NCBI RefSeq assembly: GCF_947501405.1
Contig: NZ_CANMVK010000002.1
Coordinates: 868,001-932,000 of the forward strand
Origin: an uncultured Hoeflea sp.
Lineage (GTDB): Bacteria; Pseudomonadota; Alphaproteobacteria; Rhizobiales; Rhizobiaceae
DNA: 64,000 nucleotides
Direction: 5' to 3'
Under the pieces are notes generated by a model. That model was not told the DNA's origin and searched no databases. It saw only the letters and a program-made list of their open reading frames with translations. The position numbers were made by a program, and so were the translations under genes. This document shows positions 8,291 to 16,783 of this stretch, piece by piece (within the stretch, counting starts at the first letter, position 1; the number at the start of each line of letters is the position of its first letter).

Positions 8291-8601
8291 CGCCCCGGTC
8301 GCCGATCACGACGCGGCTGAATTGGACGCGTTCAAGGAACAGTCGCGAGGCGGCAAAGCTCGATTGCCTCTGGCTGCCGGGAGACGCTTTCTGAGCCGCG
8401 ATCACGGCCAGTAGCATAGCGGTTCGGGGTAGCCGTCCGATCCCGGCTTGCGGCCGAATTCAATCAAAGCCAAAACGCGACGAGCGTTGCGGGAGCGACC
8501 GCCAATCAGATATCCGTTTCATTGGAGCCGAAAGGGACTCCCGCCGCAACGGCGAGTGAGCGACCACCGGCACGATGCCCGCGCCCCGATAACTCGGGCG
8601 C
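8291..8601. other. Gene-free stretch after the GntR pair
   Basis: About 310 bp with no reading frame of convincing codon character, no tRNA and no clear terminator. It ends where the direct repeat at 8602 begins. The composition stays GC-rich. I see nothing assignable here. Confidence 0.5.
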
Positions 8602-8795
8602 GTGCGTGACCGGTACGGGACATCCGTTTTCAGCCCAATTGACCTCGCAGCGGTTTCCACTGGTCTGGACCGCTCCTATCTCTCAACAACTCGATGAAAT
8701 CGGGTTTTCGAAACAGGCGATCATCTCGCGCAACCGCTTACGAATGGCTTCAGATCGCTCGGGCCATCGGGAAGATGTGCTCTGATCCCGGACAC
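8602..8795. repeat. Direct repeat, left copy (pairs with 14041-14309)
   Basis: Positions 8602-8760 match 14041-14200 with about 11 mismatches and one single-base gap. An identical core of 69 bases runs from 8623 to 8691. Matching resumes at 8754-8795 (against 14266-14306) after a 72-base deletion in this copy. The repeat contains the 3' end of a merR-type gene plus about 80 bp of flanking DNA, and the two copies bracket the TetR-RND efflux cassette. Confidence 0.85.
8683..8795 (-). pseudogene. Relic of a MerR-family regulator gene (3' end only)
   Basis: On the minus strand the last 20 codons match the end of the intact MerR protein at 14122-14484: AIRKRLREMIACFENPISSSC here against AIRKRVCEMIAYFENPNSSSC there, with the stop at the same position. 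Upstream, 24 codons are missing exactly between two copies of CAGATCGTTC in the intact gene. A further one-base loss near 8770 breaks the frame, and similarity ends near 8795. No start or DNA-binding domain remains, so it cannot make a functional regulator. Confidence 0.75.
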
Positions 8796-9035
8796 GACGC
8801 ATTGGGTAGGGCGAAATCACGCTGCTAAAATCCGTCGCCTTTGCCGGATGCCGCTTCGACACCGTAGGAGGCAAAGAAGGTGTTGGTTTTCTTCGACCTG
8901 ACTTCCGGGTTCCAAAGGGAACGCGTTAAGATGTCGTTGCGTTGCGCAAAGCGCTCGAACCGGTCCGTGACGATCATCCCGCTTTCAGCGTCGCCGTCTT
9001 TCCGCACGCCGGCTGCGGCTTTCCGTCCGGACGCG
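8796..9035. other. Unassigned stretch between merR relic and tetR
   Basis: A minus-strand frame is open from ATG 9043 to a stop at 8825 (72 codons) and contains a protein-like segment, DRFERFAQRNDILTRSLWNP. It overlaps the end of tetR by eight bases and has no family I can name. It may be the fragment of a lost gene. I do not call it as a gene. Confidence 0.35.
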
Positions 9036-9668
9036 TCAGGCATCGCTCTTGGCTTTCATCATGCCAAGGATCGCGTCGATATGCCCATCCCGCAATTGTA
9101 ACACAGGGAAATGCGTGTCGAGATCGTCGAAGCTTGCGAACATCTCGCGGGACAGAGATAGCATGACGATCGGCCCGAATATGAGATGGAAAATCTGCCT
9201 CTCGTCGACCTTCAGGAAAGTGCCGTTTTCAACTCCCTGATCGATGATGCGCCACAAAAGTGCCTGCTGCGGCTCGATGTATTCCGTATGGAATGAGCGT
9301 GCGACGGTCGGAAACATCCGCGAGACTTCTGCTATGAGCGGCGACATGCGCCCCACGGGCGACGATATGATTGTTTCATAGAGTGCGCTCAGCGCCGCGC
9401 GCAGCTTGTCCTCTGCGGTTGGCCCTGAGCGGCTCGCGATCTCTTCGAGCGCGACCAATGCGGCGCTGTAGCCATGGGTCACGCAAGCGACGAACAATTC
9501 TTCCTTGCCGGCGAAGTGGTGGTAAAGGCTCGCCTTCGTGATCCCGCAAGCCGCAGCGATCTTGCTCATGGACGTGCCGGAATATCCGTTCTTTAAAAAT
9601 AGCTCCGTGCTTGTCTCGATGATCCCCACGCGTCTGTCTGCGCCGGAATTTTCTTCGGTCACCTGCAT
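9036..9668 (-). CDS. TetR/AcrR family repressor of the adjacent RND efflux genes
   Basis: 210-aa TetR-family regulator. The helix-turn-helix lies near residues 15-60: ELFLKNGYSGTSMSKIAAAC, then GITKASLYHHFAGKEELF. The C-terminal half is the variable helical ligand domain. The start at 9668 is chosen for the AGGGAA upstream and the normal N-terminal length; the frame is open further but crosses the operator. It is divergent from the efflux adaptor gene with 67 bp between starts, which hold an ACCGA-N4-TCGGT palindrome. By analogy with AcrR/NemR-type regulators it probably represses the pump until a toxic ligand binds. Confidence 0.92.
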   Translation of the reverse strand: MQVTEENSGADRRVGIIETSTELFLKNGYSGTSMSKIAAACGITKASLYHHFAGKEELFVACVTHGYSAALVALEEIASRSGPTAEDKLRAALSALYETIISSPVGRMSPLIAEVSRMFPTVARSFHTEYIEPQQALLWRIIDQGVENGTFLKVDERQIFHLIFGPIVMLSLSREMFASFDDLDTHFPVLQLRDGHIDAILGMMKAKSDA

Positions 9669-9698
9669 TGACGTTCCCTTTTCCACTTCTACTTCCCT

Positions 9699-9712
9699 AC
9701 CGAACGGTCGGT
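9699..9712. promoter_or_regulatory. Probable TetR operator in the tetR-efflux intergenic region
   Basis: Palindrome ACCGA (9699-9703) - 4 nt - TCGGT (9708-9712), centred between the two divergent start codons. The spacing and GC-rich half-sites fit TetR-family operators. A repressor bound here would cover both divergent promoters. Confidence 0.6.
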
Positions 9713-9735
9713 TAGACAGGTAGGAGTAAGCTGTC

Positions 9736-10809
9736 ATGGGACAAGTCTGGTCAAAAATTCTCTTCAGTGCCACAGCGATTTCAATGCCTGTCCTGGCGTG
9801 GGCGCAGGAAGTTGATGAAACCGCCAAGGACGCGCCGGCGGCGATCTTCGTCCAAACAATGATCGTGCCCTCAGAAGAAGCCATGGTCAGTCGCCAGTTT
9901 TTTGGCCAAGTCGCAGCGTTGGAAACGGTCAACATCTCGTTCGAGGTTGGCGGCTATCTGGCGACGCTTGAGGCCCAGGAAGGAACCATGGTCAAGGCCG
10001 GCACATTGCTGGCCAGCCTTGATCTTGCCCCCTTTGAACGCGCGGTCGAGCGCGCGGAACTGGAACTGGCGCAGGCAACCCGCGACTTCAAACGCGCGCA
10101 GGAATTGGCATCGCGCAATGTCAGCTCTGAAGTGCGCGCCCAAGACACTGCGACGGCGCGCGATCTCGCCGATGTCGCGTTGCGCGAGGCGCGAGACGCC
10201 TTGGCGGATGCCCAGATCCGCGCCCCGTTCGATGGTATGGTCGCCGATCGCCTCGGCACATCCTTCACAACCATCGAACCCGGCCAGCCGATCTTGCGGT
10301 TGCACAACATGTCCGAAACCCGTGTGGAGTTTGACCTGCCGGAGCGGCTTCTGGCCCACATCGGCGATCCGGCGGGTGTGGCCTTTACCGGGATCATCGC
10401 AGGGCACGACGGGGCAATACCACTTGAGTTCAGAGAGTTTCGTGCGGAAACCGGCCGGGTAGGGCAAAGCTATACCATCTCGCTCGCCGCGGCGCCGGGA
10501 ATGTCCTTGTTGCCCGGTCGGACAATCCTTGTGCGGGCGAGCCTTCCTGCCGCAGGAGAAGGCATCAGCCTACCGACGACCGCCATCCTCACGGCCTCAG
10601 ACGGCGCGCAGTTCGTCGTGGAAGTCGCAGATGCAGGTGATGGACCGGTCGCCCGTCATGTCCCTGTCGAGGTCATGTCTTCGAATGGGACGGAGTTTCG
10701 CGTGACCGGTGTAGCGGCTGCGAGTGAGATCGTCGCAATCGGCTCGCATCTCATTGACGACGGCCAGCCCGTTAAACGCTTCACCGGTCTGACGGTCGAG
10801 GGATTGTAA
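9736..10809 (+). CDS. RND efflux periplasmic adaptor (HlyD/AcrA family)
   Basis: 357-aa membrane-fusion protein linking an RND pump to an outer-membrane channel. The signal peptide covers about residues 1-23, ending SMPVLAWA. The lipoyl half-motif VSFEVGGYL-like segment (NISFEVGGYLATLEAQEGTM) is near 68-87. A helical hairpin rich in Ala/Glu/Arg runs from about 95 to 150, followed by the second lipoyl half DAQIRAPFDGMVADRLGTSF. Beta-barrel and membrane-proximal domains follow. It has no lipobox, so it is anchored differently from AcrA. It is co-transcribed with the RND gene 3 nt downstream. No TolC-like gene is nearby, so a channel encoded elsewhere must be used. Confidence 0.93.
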   Translation: MGQVWSKILFSATAISMPVLAWAQEVDETAKDAPAAIFVQTMIVPSEEAMVSRQFFGQVAALETVNISFEVGGYLATLEAQEGTMVKAGTLLASLDLAPFERAVERAELELAQATRDFKRAQELASRNVSSEVRAQDTATARDLADVALREARDALADAQIRAPFDGMVADRLGTSFTTIEPGQPILRLHNMSETRVEFDLPERLLAHIGDPAGVAFTGIIAGHDGAIPLEFREFRAETGRVGQSYTISLAAAPGMSLLPGRTILVRASLPAAGEGISLPTTAILTASDGAQFVVEVADAGDGPVARHVPVEVMSSNGTEFRVTGVAAASEIVAIGSHLIDDGQPVKRFTGLTVEGL

Positions 10810-10812
10810 GAC

Positions 10813-13800
10813 ATGCAAATCGCCCGTTTCGCAATCGAAAAGCCGCTCTACACCTGGCTGCTGATCCTGTTTTGCCTCTTCGGTGGCGCGGCGGGATATC
10901 TTGGTGTCGGCAAACTTGAAGACCCCGTTTTCACGCTCAAATCCGCGCTCATAATCACCCCCTATCCCGGCGCGACCGCAGCGGAAGTGGCGATCGAGGT
11001 TTCCGAGGTGCTGGAGGCGGAAATCCAACGCATGGATGAAGTGGATTTCATCACCTCGAGCAACCGCCCCGGCCTGTCGGTGATCGAGGTCACCATTCAG
11101 GACACCTATGACGGAACGGAACTGCCGCAGGTCTGGGACGACATGCGTGACCGCGTTGCCGATGCCGCGCCCAGCCTTCCCGCCGATGCGCTGCCGCCCA
11201 CCGTTAACGACAGTTTTGGCGACGTTTACGGATTGCTCTACGCGGTCACGGCACCAGGCTACGACGACGCGACTGTGTGGGACATCGCGACATTCTTGCG
11301 GCGCGAACTGCTGACGGTCGAGGGGGTGGCCAATGCGGAAACCCTCGGATTGCCGGAAGAGGCCATCTTCGTGGAGCCGTCCAGCGAGATCCTCGCGGCC
11401 CTTGGCGTGCCGCCCGGCGTCGTCGTGGACGCCGTGTCCGCTGCCGATGCGGTTGTGCCGACGGGCACAGCGGACAACGCGCGCTCGGACGTGCGCATCA
11501 ATGCACCCGCGCCGGACGACAGCGTCGGCGAGATCAGCGCGCTGACCTTCGGATTTGACGGCGAAGTGCTCAACCTTACCGATCTTGCGGATGTCTATCG
11601 CGCCCGCGTTGATGCTCCCCGTCAAATCATACGCCACAACGGCATCGAGGCGTTCACCATTGGCGTCGCCGGTTTGACTTCGGAAAACATTGTCACAGTT
11701 GGCCAAAGGGTCGAGGAGCGGATTGCTGAGATCACGCCGCTACTGCCTGCCGGCGTCATGCTTGAGCCGATTTATGAGCAGCACCGTGTTGTCGATACCG
11801 CGAACCAGGACTTCCTGATGAGCCTTGCGATGTCCGTGGGTGTGGTGATCGGCGTTTTGGCTCTTTTCATGGGTTGGCGTGCGGCTGTCGTGGTGGGCGG
11901 ATCGCTTCTTCTGACCGTCAGTTTCACGTTCTTCTTCATGTATCTCTTCGACATCAAAGTCGAACGGATCAGCCTTGGCGCGCTCATCATCGCCATGGGG
12001 ATGCTGGTGGACAACGCCATCGTCGTGGCCGAAGGCATGCAGGTGCAGATGCGGCGCGGTCGCAAAGCCGTTGAGGCCGCCGCCGAAGTCGCGCGGCGCA
12101 CACAGATCCCGCTGCTGGGGGCGACGATCATCGGCATCATGGCCTTTGCCGGCATCGGCCTCAGTCCCGACAGTTCGGGCGAATTTCTGTTCACGCTGTT
12201 TGCCGTCATCAGCATCTCACTCACGCTGTCATGGCTTCTGGCGGTTACAGTCACGCCGCTTCTGGCCAGTTATTTCTTCAAGACCGAAACCGGGGATGCG
12301 GCCAAGGATCCCTACGACACGCTCTTTTTCCGGGGCTACGGCGCCGTGGTGCGTGGAGCGTTGCGCGTGCGCTGGCTGGTCATCATCGCCTTGATTGGCG
12401 CAACCGTGACGGGCGTCGGCGCGATGGGATTTGTCAAACAACAGTTCTTCCCGCCCGCCACCACACCGCTGGTCTATTTCAACTACAAGGGCGTTCAGGG
12501 CACATCCATCTCCGCGGCAAGCAAAGATCTGGTGGTCATCGAAGAGTGGCTGCTGGAGCATCCCTCGGTCGTCGCGGTCACAACCACGCTCGGCGCCAGC
12601 ATGACGCGCTTTTTGCTGACCTATACGCCCGAAGACCCCGACTCGTCCTATGCCCAACTGGTCATTCGCGTTGCCGATCACACCGACATTCCCGGCCTGC
12701 GCGACGATCTGACGGCTTATGCCGCGCGCGCGATCCCCTGGGCGGAAACGCGGGTTCAACAGATCATCTATGGACCGCCCGTCGGCGCGGATGTGGAGGT
12801 GCGCCTGTCCGGGCCTGACCCGATGGTCCTGCGCAGACTTGCCGATCAGGCGCAAACAATCTTCGAGACGGAAACAGACCTCCTAGTGGTCGAGCGCATC
12901 GATTGGCGTGAGCTTGAATTGACCACGCAACCGGTCTTTGCCACCGACCGGGCCAAGGCACTCGGCATCACGCGATCTGACGTGTCCCAGGCGATTGCAC
13001 TCGCCACGGACGGTCTGCGAGTCGGCACCTTCCGCGAGAATGACCGGCAGGTGCCCATCCTGATCCGCACCCCACGCGGCGAGCAGCAGGGTGTCGAGTA
13101 CCTTCTTGATCAGCCGCTCTATACCCCCACGGCGCAGGCCTATACCAATATCGGTCAGGTGGTGGACGGGTTCGAGGTTGTGGCGCGCAACACGCTGATC
13201 CAGCGGCGCGACCGCACACCGACCGTCAGCGTGCAGGCCTTCACCTCGCCGGATGTGCTGCCTCCGCAAGCCTTCCTGGAGGTGCGCGGCGCGATCGAAG
13301 CCATGCCGCTGCCCCCTGGCTACCGCATGGAATGGGGTGGTGAGTTCGAAAGTGCGAGCACCGCACAGCAAAGCCTCGGCCGCCAGATGCCGCTGGCCTT
13401 TGGCACCATGCTTCTGATCACCATCCTTCTGTTTGGCAAGCTGCGCCAGACCGCCGTGATCTGGACGGTCGTGCCGATGGCCGTGACCGGCGTCGGTCTT
13501 GGCCTTCTGTTCACCAACCTGCCTTTCAGCTTTACCGCCCTTCTGGGCCTTCTCAGCCTGTCGGGCATGCTCATCAAGAATGCCATCGTTCTGGTGGAGG
13601 AAATCGACGCTCAAAAGCGCGAAGAGGGCCTGCCGCAATCCGAGGCCATCGTCATTGCATCGGTCAGCCGCCTGCGCCCGGTTGTTCTTGCGGCTGCGAC
13701 GACGATCCTGGGCATGGCGCCACTTCTGTCGGATGCGTTCTTTGCGTCGATGGCGGTGGCGATCATGGGAGGACTGGGCTTTGCGTCCATTCTGACCCTG

Positions 13801-13971
13801 ATCGGGGTTCCGGCACTCTATCATACCTATCTGCGCAAAGAGCGCAGGGCAGAAATGGCTGCGAAAAACGCCTCAGACGGTTCCCGGAAACGCGGCTGGT
13901 TGTTGCGTCTGGCCCCGGGTCGCCGGGCAAGACCATCGCCAGACGCACCACCGACACTCGCGGCCGAGTAG
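10813..13971 (+). CDS. RND efflux pump inner-membrane transporter (AcrB/AcrD/AcrF superfamily)
   Basis: 1052-aa proton-driven exporter with the normal RND length and two-fold repeat. The N-terminus (IEKPLYTWLLILFCLFGGAA) is the first helix. TM4 carries GMLVDNAIVVAEGMQ, with the proton-relay Asp near residue 400 and Asn in place of AcrB's second Asp; this is common outside the HAE-1 group. TM10 carries GMLIKNAIVLVEE with the essential Lys near 921. GKLEDPVFTLKSALIITPYP near the start is typical of the subgroup paired with short adaptors. The substrate is unknown; the divergent TetR gene suggests a toxic or hydrophobic compound. The C-terminal tail is Arg/Pro-rich. Confidence 0.95.
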   Translation: MQIARFAIEKPLYTWLLILFCLFGGAAGYLGVGKLEDPVFTLKSALIITPYPGATAAEVAIEVSEVLEAEIQRMDEVDFITSSNRPGLSVIEVTIQDTYDGTELPQVWDDMRDRVADAAPSLPADALPPTVNDSFGDVYGLLYAVTAPGYDDATVWDIATFLRRELLTVEGVANAETLGLPEEAIFVEPSSEILAALGVPPGVVVDAVSAADAVVPTGTADNARSDVRINAPAPDDSVGEISALTFGFDGEVLNLTDLADVYRARVDAPRQIIRHNGIEAFTIGVAGLTSENIVTVGQRVEERIAEITPLLPAGVMLEPIYEQHRVVDTANQDFLMSLAMSVGVVIGVLALFMGWRAAVVVGGSLLLTVSFTFFFMYLFDIKVERISLGALIIAMGMLVDNAIVVAEGMQVQMRRGRKAVEAAAEVARRTQIPLLGATIIGIMAFAGIGLSPDSSGEFLFTLFAVISISLTLSWLLAVTVTPLLASYFFKTETGDAAKDPYDTLFFRGYGAVVRGALRVRWLVIIALIGATVTGVGAMGFVKQQFFPPATTPLVYFNYKGVQGTSISAASKDLVVIEEWLLEHPSVVAVTTTLGASMTRFLLTYTPEDPDSSYAQLVIRVADHTDIPGLRDDLTAYAARAIPWAETRVQQIIYGPPVGADVEVRLSGPDPMVLRRLADQAQTIFETETDLLVVERIDWRELELTTQPVFATDRAKALGITRSDVSQAIALATDGLRVGTFRENDRQVPILIRTPRGEQQGVEYLLDQPLYTPTAQAYTNIGQVVDGFEVVARNTLIQRRDRTPTVSVQAFTSPDVLPPQAFLEVRGAIEAMPLPPGYRMEWGGEFESASTAQQSLGRQMPLAFGTMLLITILLFGKLRQTAVIWTVVPMAVTGVGLGLLFTNLPFSFTALLGLLSLSGMLIKNAIVLVEEIDAQKREEGLPQSEAIVIASVSRLRPVVLAAATTILGMAPLLSDAFFASMAVAIMGGLGFASILTLIGVPALYHTYLRKERRAEMAAKNASDGSRKRGWLLRLAPGRRARPSPDAPPTLAAE

Positions 13972-14040
13972 CGGGAAAGACCCTGTAAGCGCAATCCTGT
14001 TCGGATCCCTTGACCGGTGAACAAACCCCGCCGATCTGGA

Positions 14041-14309
14041 GTGCGTTGCCGGTACGGGACGTCCGTTTTCAGCCCAATTGACCTCGCAGCGGTTTCCACT
14101 GGTCTGGACCGCTCCTATCTCTCAACAACTTGATGAATTCGGGTTTTCGAAATAGGCGATCATCTCGCACACTCGCTTGCGAATGGCCTTCAGATCGTTC
14201 ATTTGCCGATCAACATTTGACAGTTTTGCCTGCAAAAGCTCGACGACATCATTGCGTGCAATCAGATCGTTCGGGTCATCGGGGAGAAATGCCTTGATCT
14301 CGGACAAGG
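14041..14309. repeat. Direct repeat, right copy, containing the intact merR 3' half
   Basis: Right-hand partner of the 8602-8795 repeat. It includes about 80 bp downstream of merR plus the merR 3' half. This copy retains two occurrences of CAGATCGTTC (14191-14200 and 14263-14272); the left copy has one, consistent with deletion between them. The distance between the repeats is about 5.4 kb and holds exactly the tetR-adaptor-RND genes. Confidence 0.85.
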
Positions 14310-14484
14310 TGAACCCCAACGCCTTGCTCATGGTGATCGTTCTAAGGCGTGAGACCATCTCGTCGGGATAATCCCGATAGCCGTTTCCCAGCCGCGTTGC
14401 CGAGGGCACCAGCCCCTGCTTTTCATAGAAACGAATCTGGGAGGCAGAGACGCCTGCCGCATCCGCGAGTTGACCGATTTTCAT
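14122..14484 (-). CDS. MerR family regulator, divergent from Old Yellow Enzyme gene
   Basis: 120-aa MerR-type activator/repressor. The winged helix has MKIGQLADAAGVSASQIRFY, EKQGLVPSATRLGNGYRDYP and then a helix TITMSKALGFTLSEIKAFL. The coiled-coil dimer helix ends at about residue 110. The only cysteines are near the C-terminus (VCEMIAY and the final SSSC), so this is not a classical metal-binding MerR. It resembles the SoxR/YcgE-like small regulators that control oxidoreductases. It diverges from the OYE gene over a 22-bp palindrome inside an over-long promoter spacer. Confidence 0.92.
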   Translation of the reverse strand: MKIGQLADAAGVSASQIRFYEKQGLVPSATRLGNGYRDYPDEMVSRLRTITMSKALGFTLSEIKAFLPDDPNDLIARNDVVELLQAKLSNVDRQMNDLKAIRKRVCEMIAYFENPNSSSC

Positions 14485-14489
14485 GCCTA

Positions 14490-14521
14490 TTGACCTTCAA
14501 CCATTGTTGAAGGTTTATATC
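14490..14521 (+). promoter_or_regulatory. MerR-type promoter with operator inside the -35/-10 spacer
   Basis: -35 TTGACC (14490-14495) and -10 TTATAT/TATATC (14515-14521) are separated by 19-20 bp, longer than the usual 17. The spacer is filled by a perfect inverted repeat: ACCTTCAAC (14493-14501), CATT, GTTGAAGGT (14506-14514). This is the classical arrangement in which MerR regulators untwist the promoter to activate it. Transcription would start about 25 nt before the OYE start codon at 14552. Confidence 0.82.
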
Positions 14522-14551
14522 AGTCGGGTTCCAAGACACAAGGACCCCAGG

Positions 14552-15802
14552 ATGAACACGTCTCTTCTCTTTCAATCGCTCGAATTACCCAATGGCACCA
14601 CCCTGCCGAACAGGCTGGCCAAGGCCGCAACGGAAGAAAGCCTGGCTGCGCAGGGTCAATTGCCTGATCACCGGTTGAACACGCTTTATCGCCGCTGGGC
14701 CGAAGGGGGTGCTGGCCTTCTGATCACAGGCAACGTCATGATCGCACCGGATGCTTTGACCGGACCGGCCAGCGTCGTGCTGCAAGAGGGCACCGACCTT
14801 GAGCCGTTCAGGGACTGGGCCAGGGCGGGCCGCTCCGGTGGCGGACAGTTCTGGATGCAGATCAATCATCCAGGCCGACAGACCTACAAGATGCTTGGCG
14901 AAGAAGCTGTCTCGGCTTCGGACGTCGCCATTGACATTCCGGGAATGTCCAAGAACTTCAGCCCGCCGAGAGCTTTGACAGGCAATGAGGTCGACGGCTT
15001 GATCGCGAGATTTGCGGCAACTGCGCACCTGGCCGAGAAGGCTGGTTTTAGCGGCGTGCAGATACATGCCGCGCATGGCTATCTTATCAATCAATTTCTA
15101 TCCCCGCTGACCAATCGCCGTGACGACAAATGGGGCGGCTCGCTGGAGAACCGGGCGCGGTTCCTATTCGAAATGGTGCGCGCAGTGCGGGCGCGGGTTT
15201 CAAAGGGTTTTTCGGTTGCGGTCAAGCTGAACTCAGCCGACTTCCAGAAAGGCGGGTTTGACACAAACGACGCCAAATGGGTGGTCGAACAGCTCGGTGA
15301 TATGTCCATCGATCTGGTCGAATTGTCTGGCGGATCCTACGAAAGCCCGGCCATGCAGGGACGCGCACAAGACGGCACCAGCACTGCACGCCGCGAGGCC
15401 TATTTTGTGGAGTTTGCCAGAGACGTCGCCGCAATTGCAAAAATGCCGATCATGGTGACCGGCGGTATTCACAGGCGGGAGGTGGCCGAAGATGCGCTGG
15501 TCAATAGGGCCGGGGGCATTGGTGTTTCGGTGCTCGGGATTGCGACGGCAATGGCTTATGAACCCGATCTGCCGAACAATTGGAAAGCCGGAAAGTCACT
15601 GGATGTCGCGCTCCCGGTCGTTGGCTGGAAAAACAGGCGAATGGCGGGCCTGGCAACGATGATGCTGGCCTATGTTCAGCTTGACCGGCTTTCGCAAGGG
15701 AAAGCCCCGAAGCCGCGGGCGCGCCCGCTCATTGCCTTTATCAGCAATCAAATCAAGCTGAAGAAGATGGCAAAAAGGTACAGGCGTTGGCGTGAGAGTT
15801 AG
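14552..15802 (+). CDS. NADH:flavin oxidoreductase, Old Yellow Enzyme family
   Basis: 416-aa FMN-dependent ene-reductase with a TIM-barrel fold. Diagnostic motifs are present: GVQIHAAHGYLINQFLSPL, TNRRDDKWGGSLENRARFLF and the FMN-phosphate loop MVTGGIHRREVAEDAL near residue 315. HAAH supplies the catalytic histidine pair. The start at 14552 is chosen because AAGGA lies seven bases upstream and the MerR-controlled promoter ends just before it; an upstream in-frame start would lie inside the operator. There is no C-terminal 4Fe-4S/NAD domain, so it is a short OYE and not a full 2,4-dienoyl-CoA reductase. Likely substrates are electrophilic enals, enones or quinones. Confidence 0.92.
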   Translation: MNTSLLFQSLELPNGTTLPNRLAKAATEESLAAQGQLPDHRLNTLYRRWAEGGAGLLITGNVMIAPDALTGPASVVLQEGTDLEPFRDWARAGRSGGGQFWMQINHPGRQTYKMLGEEAVSASDVAIDIPGMSKNFSPPRALTGNEVDGLIARFAATAHLAEKAGFSGVQIHAAHGYLINQFLSPLTNRRDDKWGGSLENRARFLFEMVRAVRARVSKGFSVAVKLNSADFQKGGFDTNDAKWVVEQLGDMSIDLVELSGGSYESPAMQGRAQDGTSTARREAYFVEFARDVAAIAKMPIMVTGGIHRREVAEDALVNRAGGIGVSVLGIATAMAYEPDLPNNWKAGKSLDVALPVVGWKNRRMAGLATMMLAYVQLDRLSQGKAPKPRARPLIAFISNQIKLKKMAKRYRRWRES

Positions 15803-15855
15803 CAACTGTATCTCGTCCCAATCGATGCGCGCACAAGATAAACTTGCGACACCCC

Positions 15856-16485
15856 TATCGCCGCGAAGGATGGTTGATCAACGTGAGAAAGGCACGCAGG
15901 ATCTACTAGAAGTTGGGCCTGCAGCTTAGGAACAAGCATCCCAAGCGGCGTGTGAAAGCAAAGCCGCGTGAAGACCGCCAGGAAGCTGTCGGCCAAATGA
16001 TGTCTGGGCGATGGATTTTGTTCACGACCAGTTGGCGACCGGTAAGAAGCTGCGCATCCTGACCATCGTCGATACCCATTCCCGGCTCAGCCCGGCGACC
16101 GATCCTCGCTGCACCTATCGCGGCGAGGACGTGGTGCAGACGCTGGAACGGGTATGCAGCCGGATTGGCCACCCGAAGACGGTTCGGGTTGATAATGGCA
16201 GCGAGTTCATCTCGCGATCTCCACCTGTGGACCTATGCAAACGACGTCACACTGGACTTCTCACGACCGGGCAAGCCGACCGATAACGGTTACATCGAAG
16301 CGTTCAACAGCAAGTTCCCGGCGGAGTGCCTGAACGCGCACTGGTTCCTGGCGCTTGCGGATGCACGCGAAAAATTGGAGGATTGGCGTAGACACTACAA
16401 TGAGGATCGGCCTCATTCGGCGATCGGATACAACGTCCCGATTGCCCTGCATAATCCCGGCGGCATCCCCAGCCCGTCACCGTGA
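15856..16485 (+). mobile_element. Decayed IS3-family (IS407-like) transposase remnant
   Basis: Translation in shifting frames gives a DDE transposase OrfB missing its N-terminus. It begins YRREGWLINV, has an in-frame stop near 15905 and a frameshift before NDVWAMDFVHDQLATGKKLR. It continues with [12 protein letters not shown], a second frameshift, then [20 protein letters not shown] and [20 protein letters not shown]. The Asp residues in AMDFVHD and VDNGSEF and the Glu in YIEAFN correspond to the DDE triad. No orfA, no intact terminal inverted repeats and no target duplication could be recognised. The 298 bases after it (16486-16783) hold nothing I can assign. Confidence 0.85.
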
Positions 16486-16783
16486 TTACAGCCGGAAGAC
16501 TCCATGTTCCGGTGCTCCAAACTTCGGTCTCCGAGCAACCAAGGTTCGGTCTCAGAGCAAAAGCGGATGAGACCTGGGTCTCAGGTCATTCAGAATGCCA
16601 GCCGGCAAAGCGGACACTGACCTACATAGCATGCGGCGTCATTTTTGGCCCATTGCGGCCGTTGGCACATTTCGCGGAGGACGGCAGCTTGAAGCCCACT
16701 TTGACCAATCCTTGGAGGTGCACCGATAACGTTGTTGGGAACCCGCAAAGTGAGGACTACGTCGCACCTGGTAGGTCGCCTCT

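Noticed and set aside
8825-9043. 72-codon minus-strand frame with a protein-like segment
   Set aside because: It overlaps the tetR end, has no ribosome site of its own and no family I can name. It is described as part of an unassigned stretch instead.
14483-14551. Upstream extension of the Old Yellow Enzyme frame
   Set aside because: The extension covers the MerR operator and promoter; the ATG at 14552 has a ribosome site and matches the family N-terminus.
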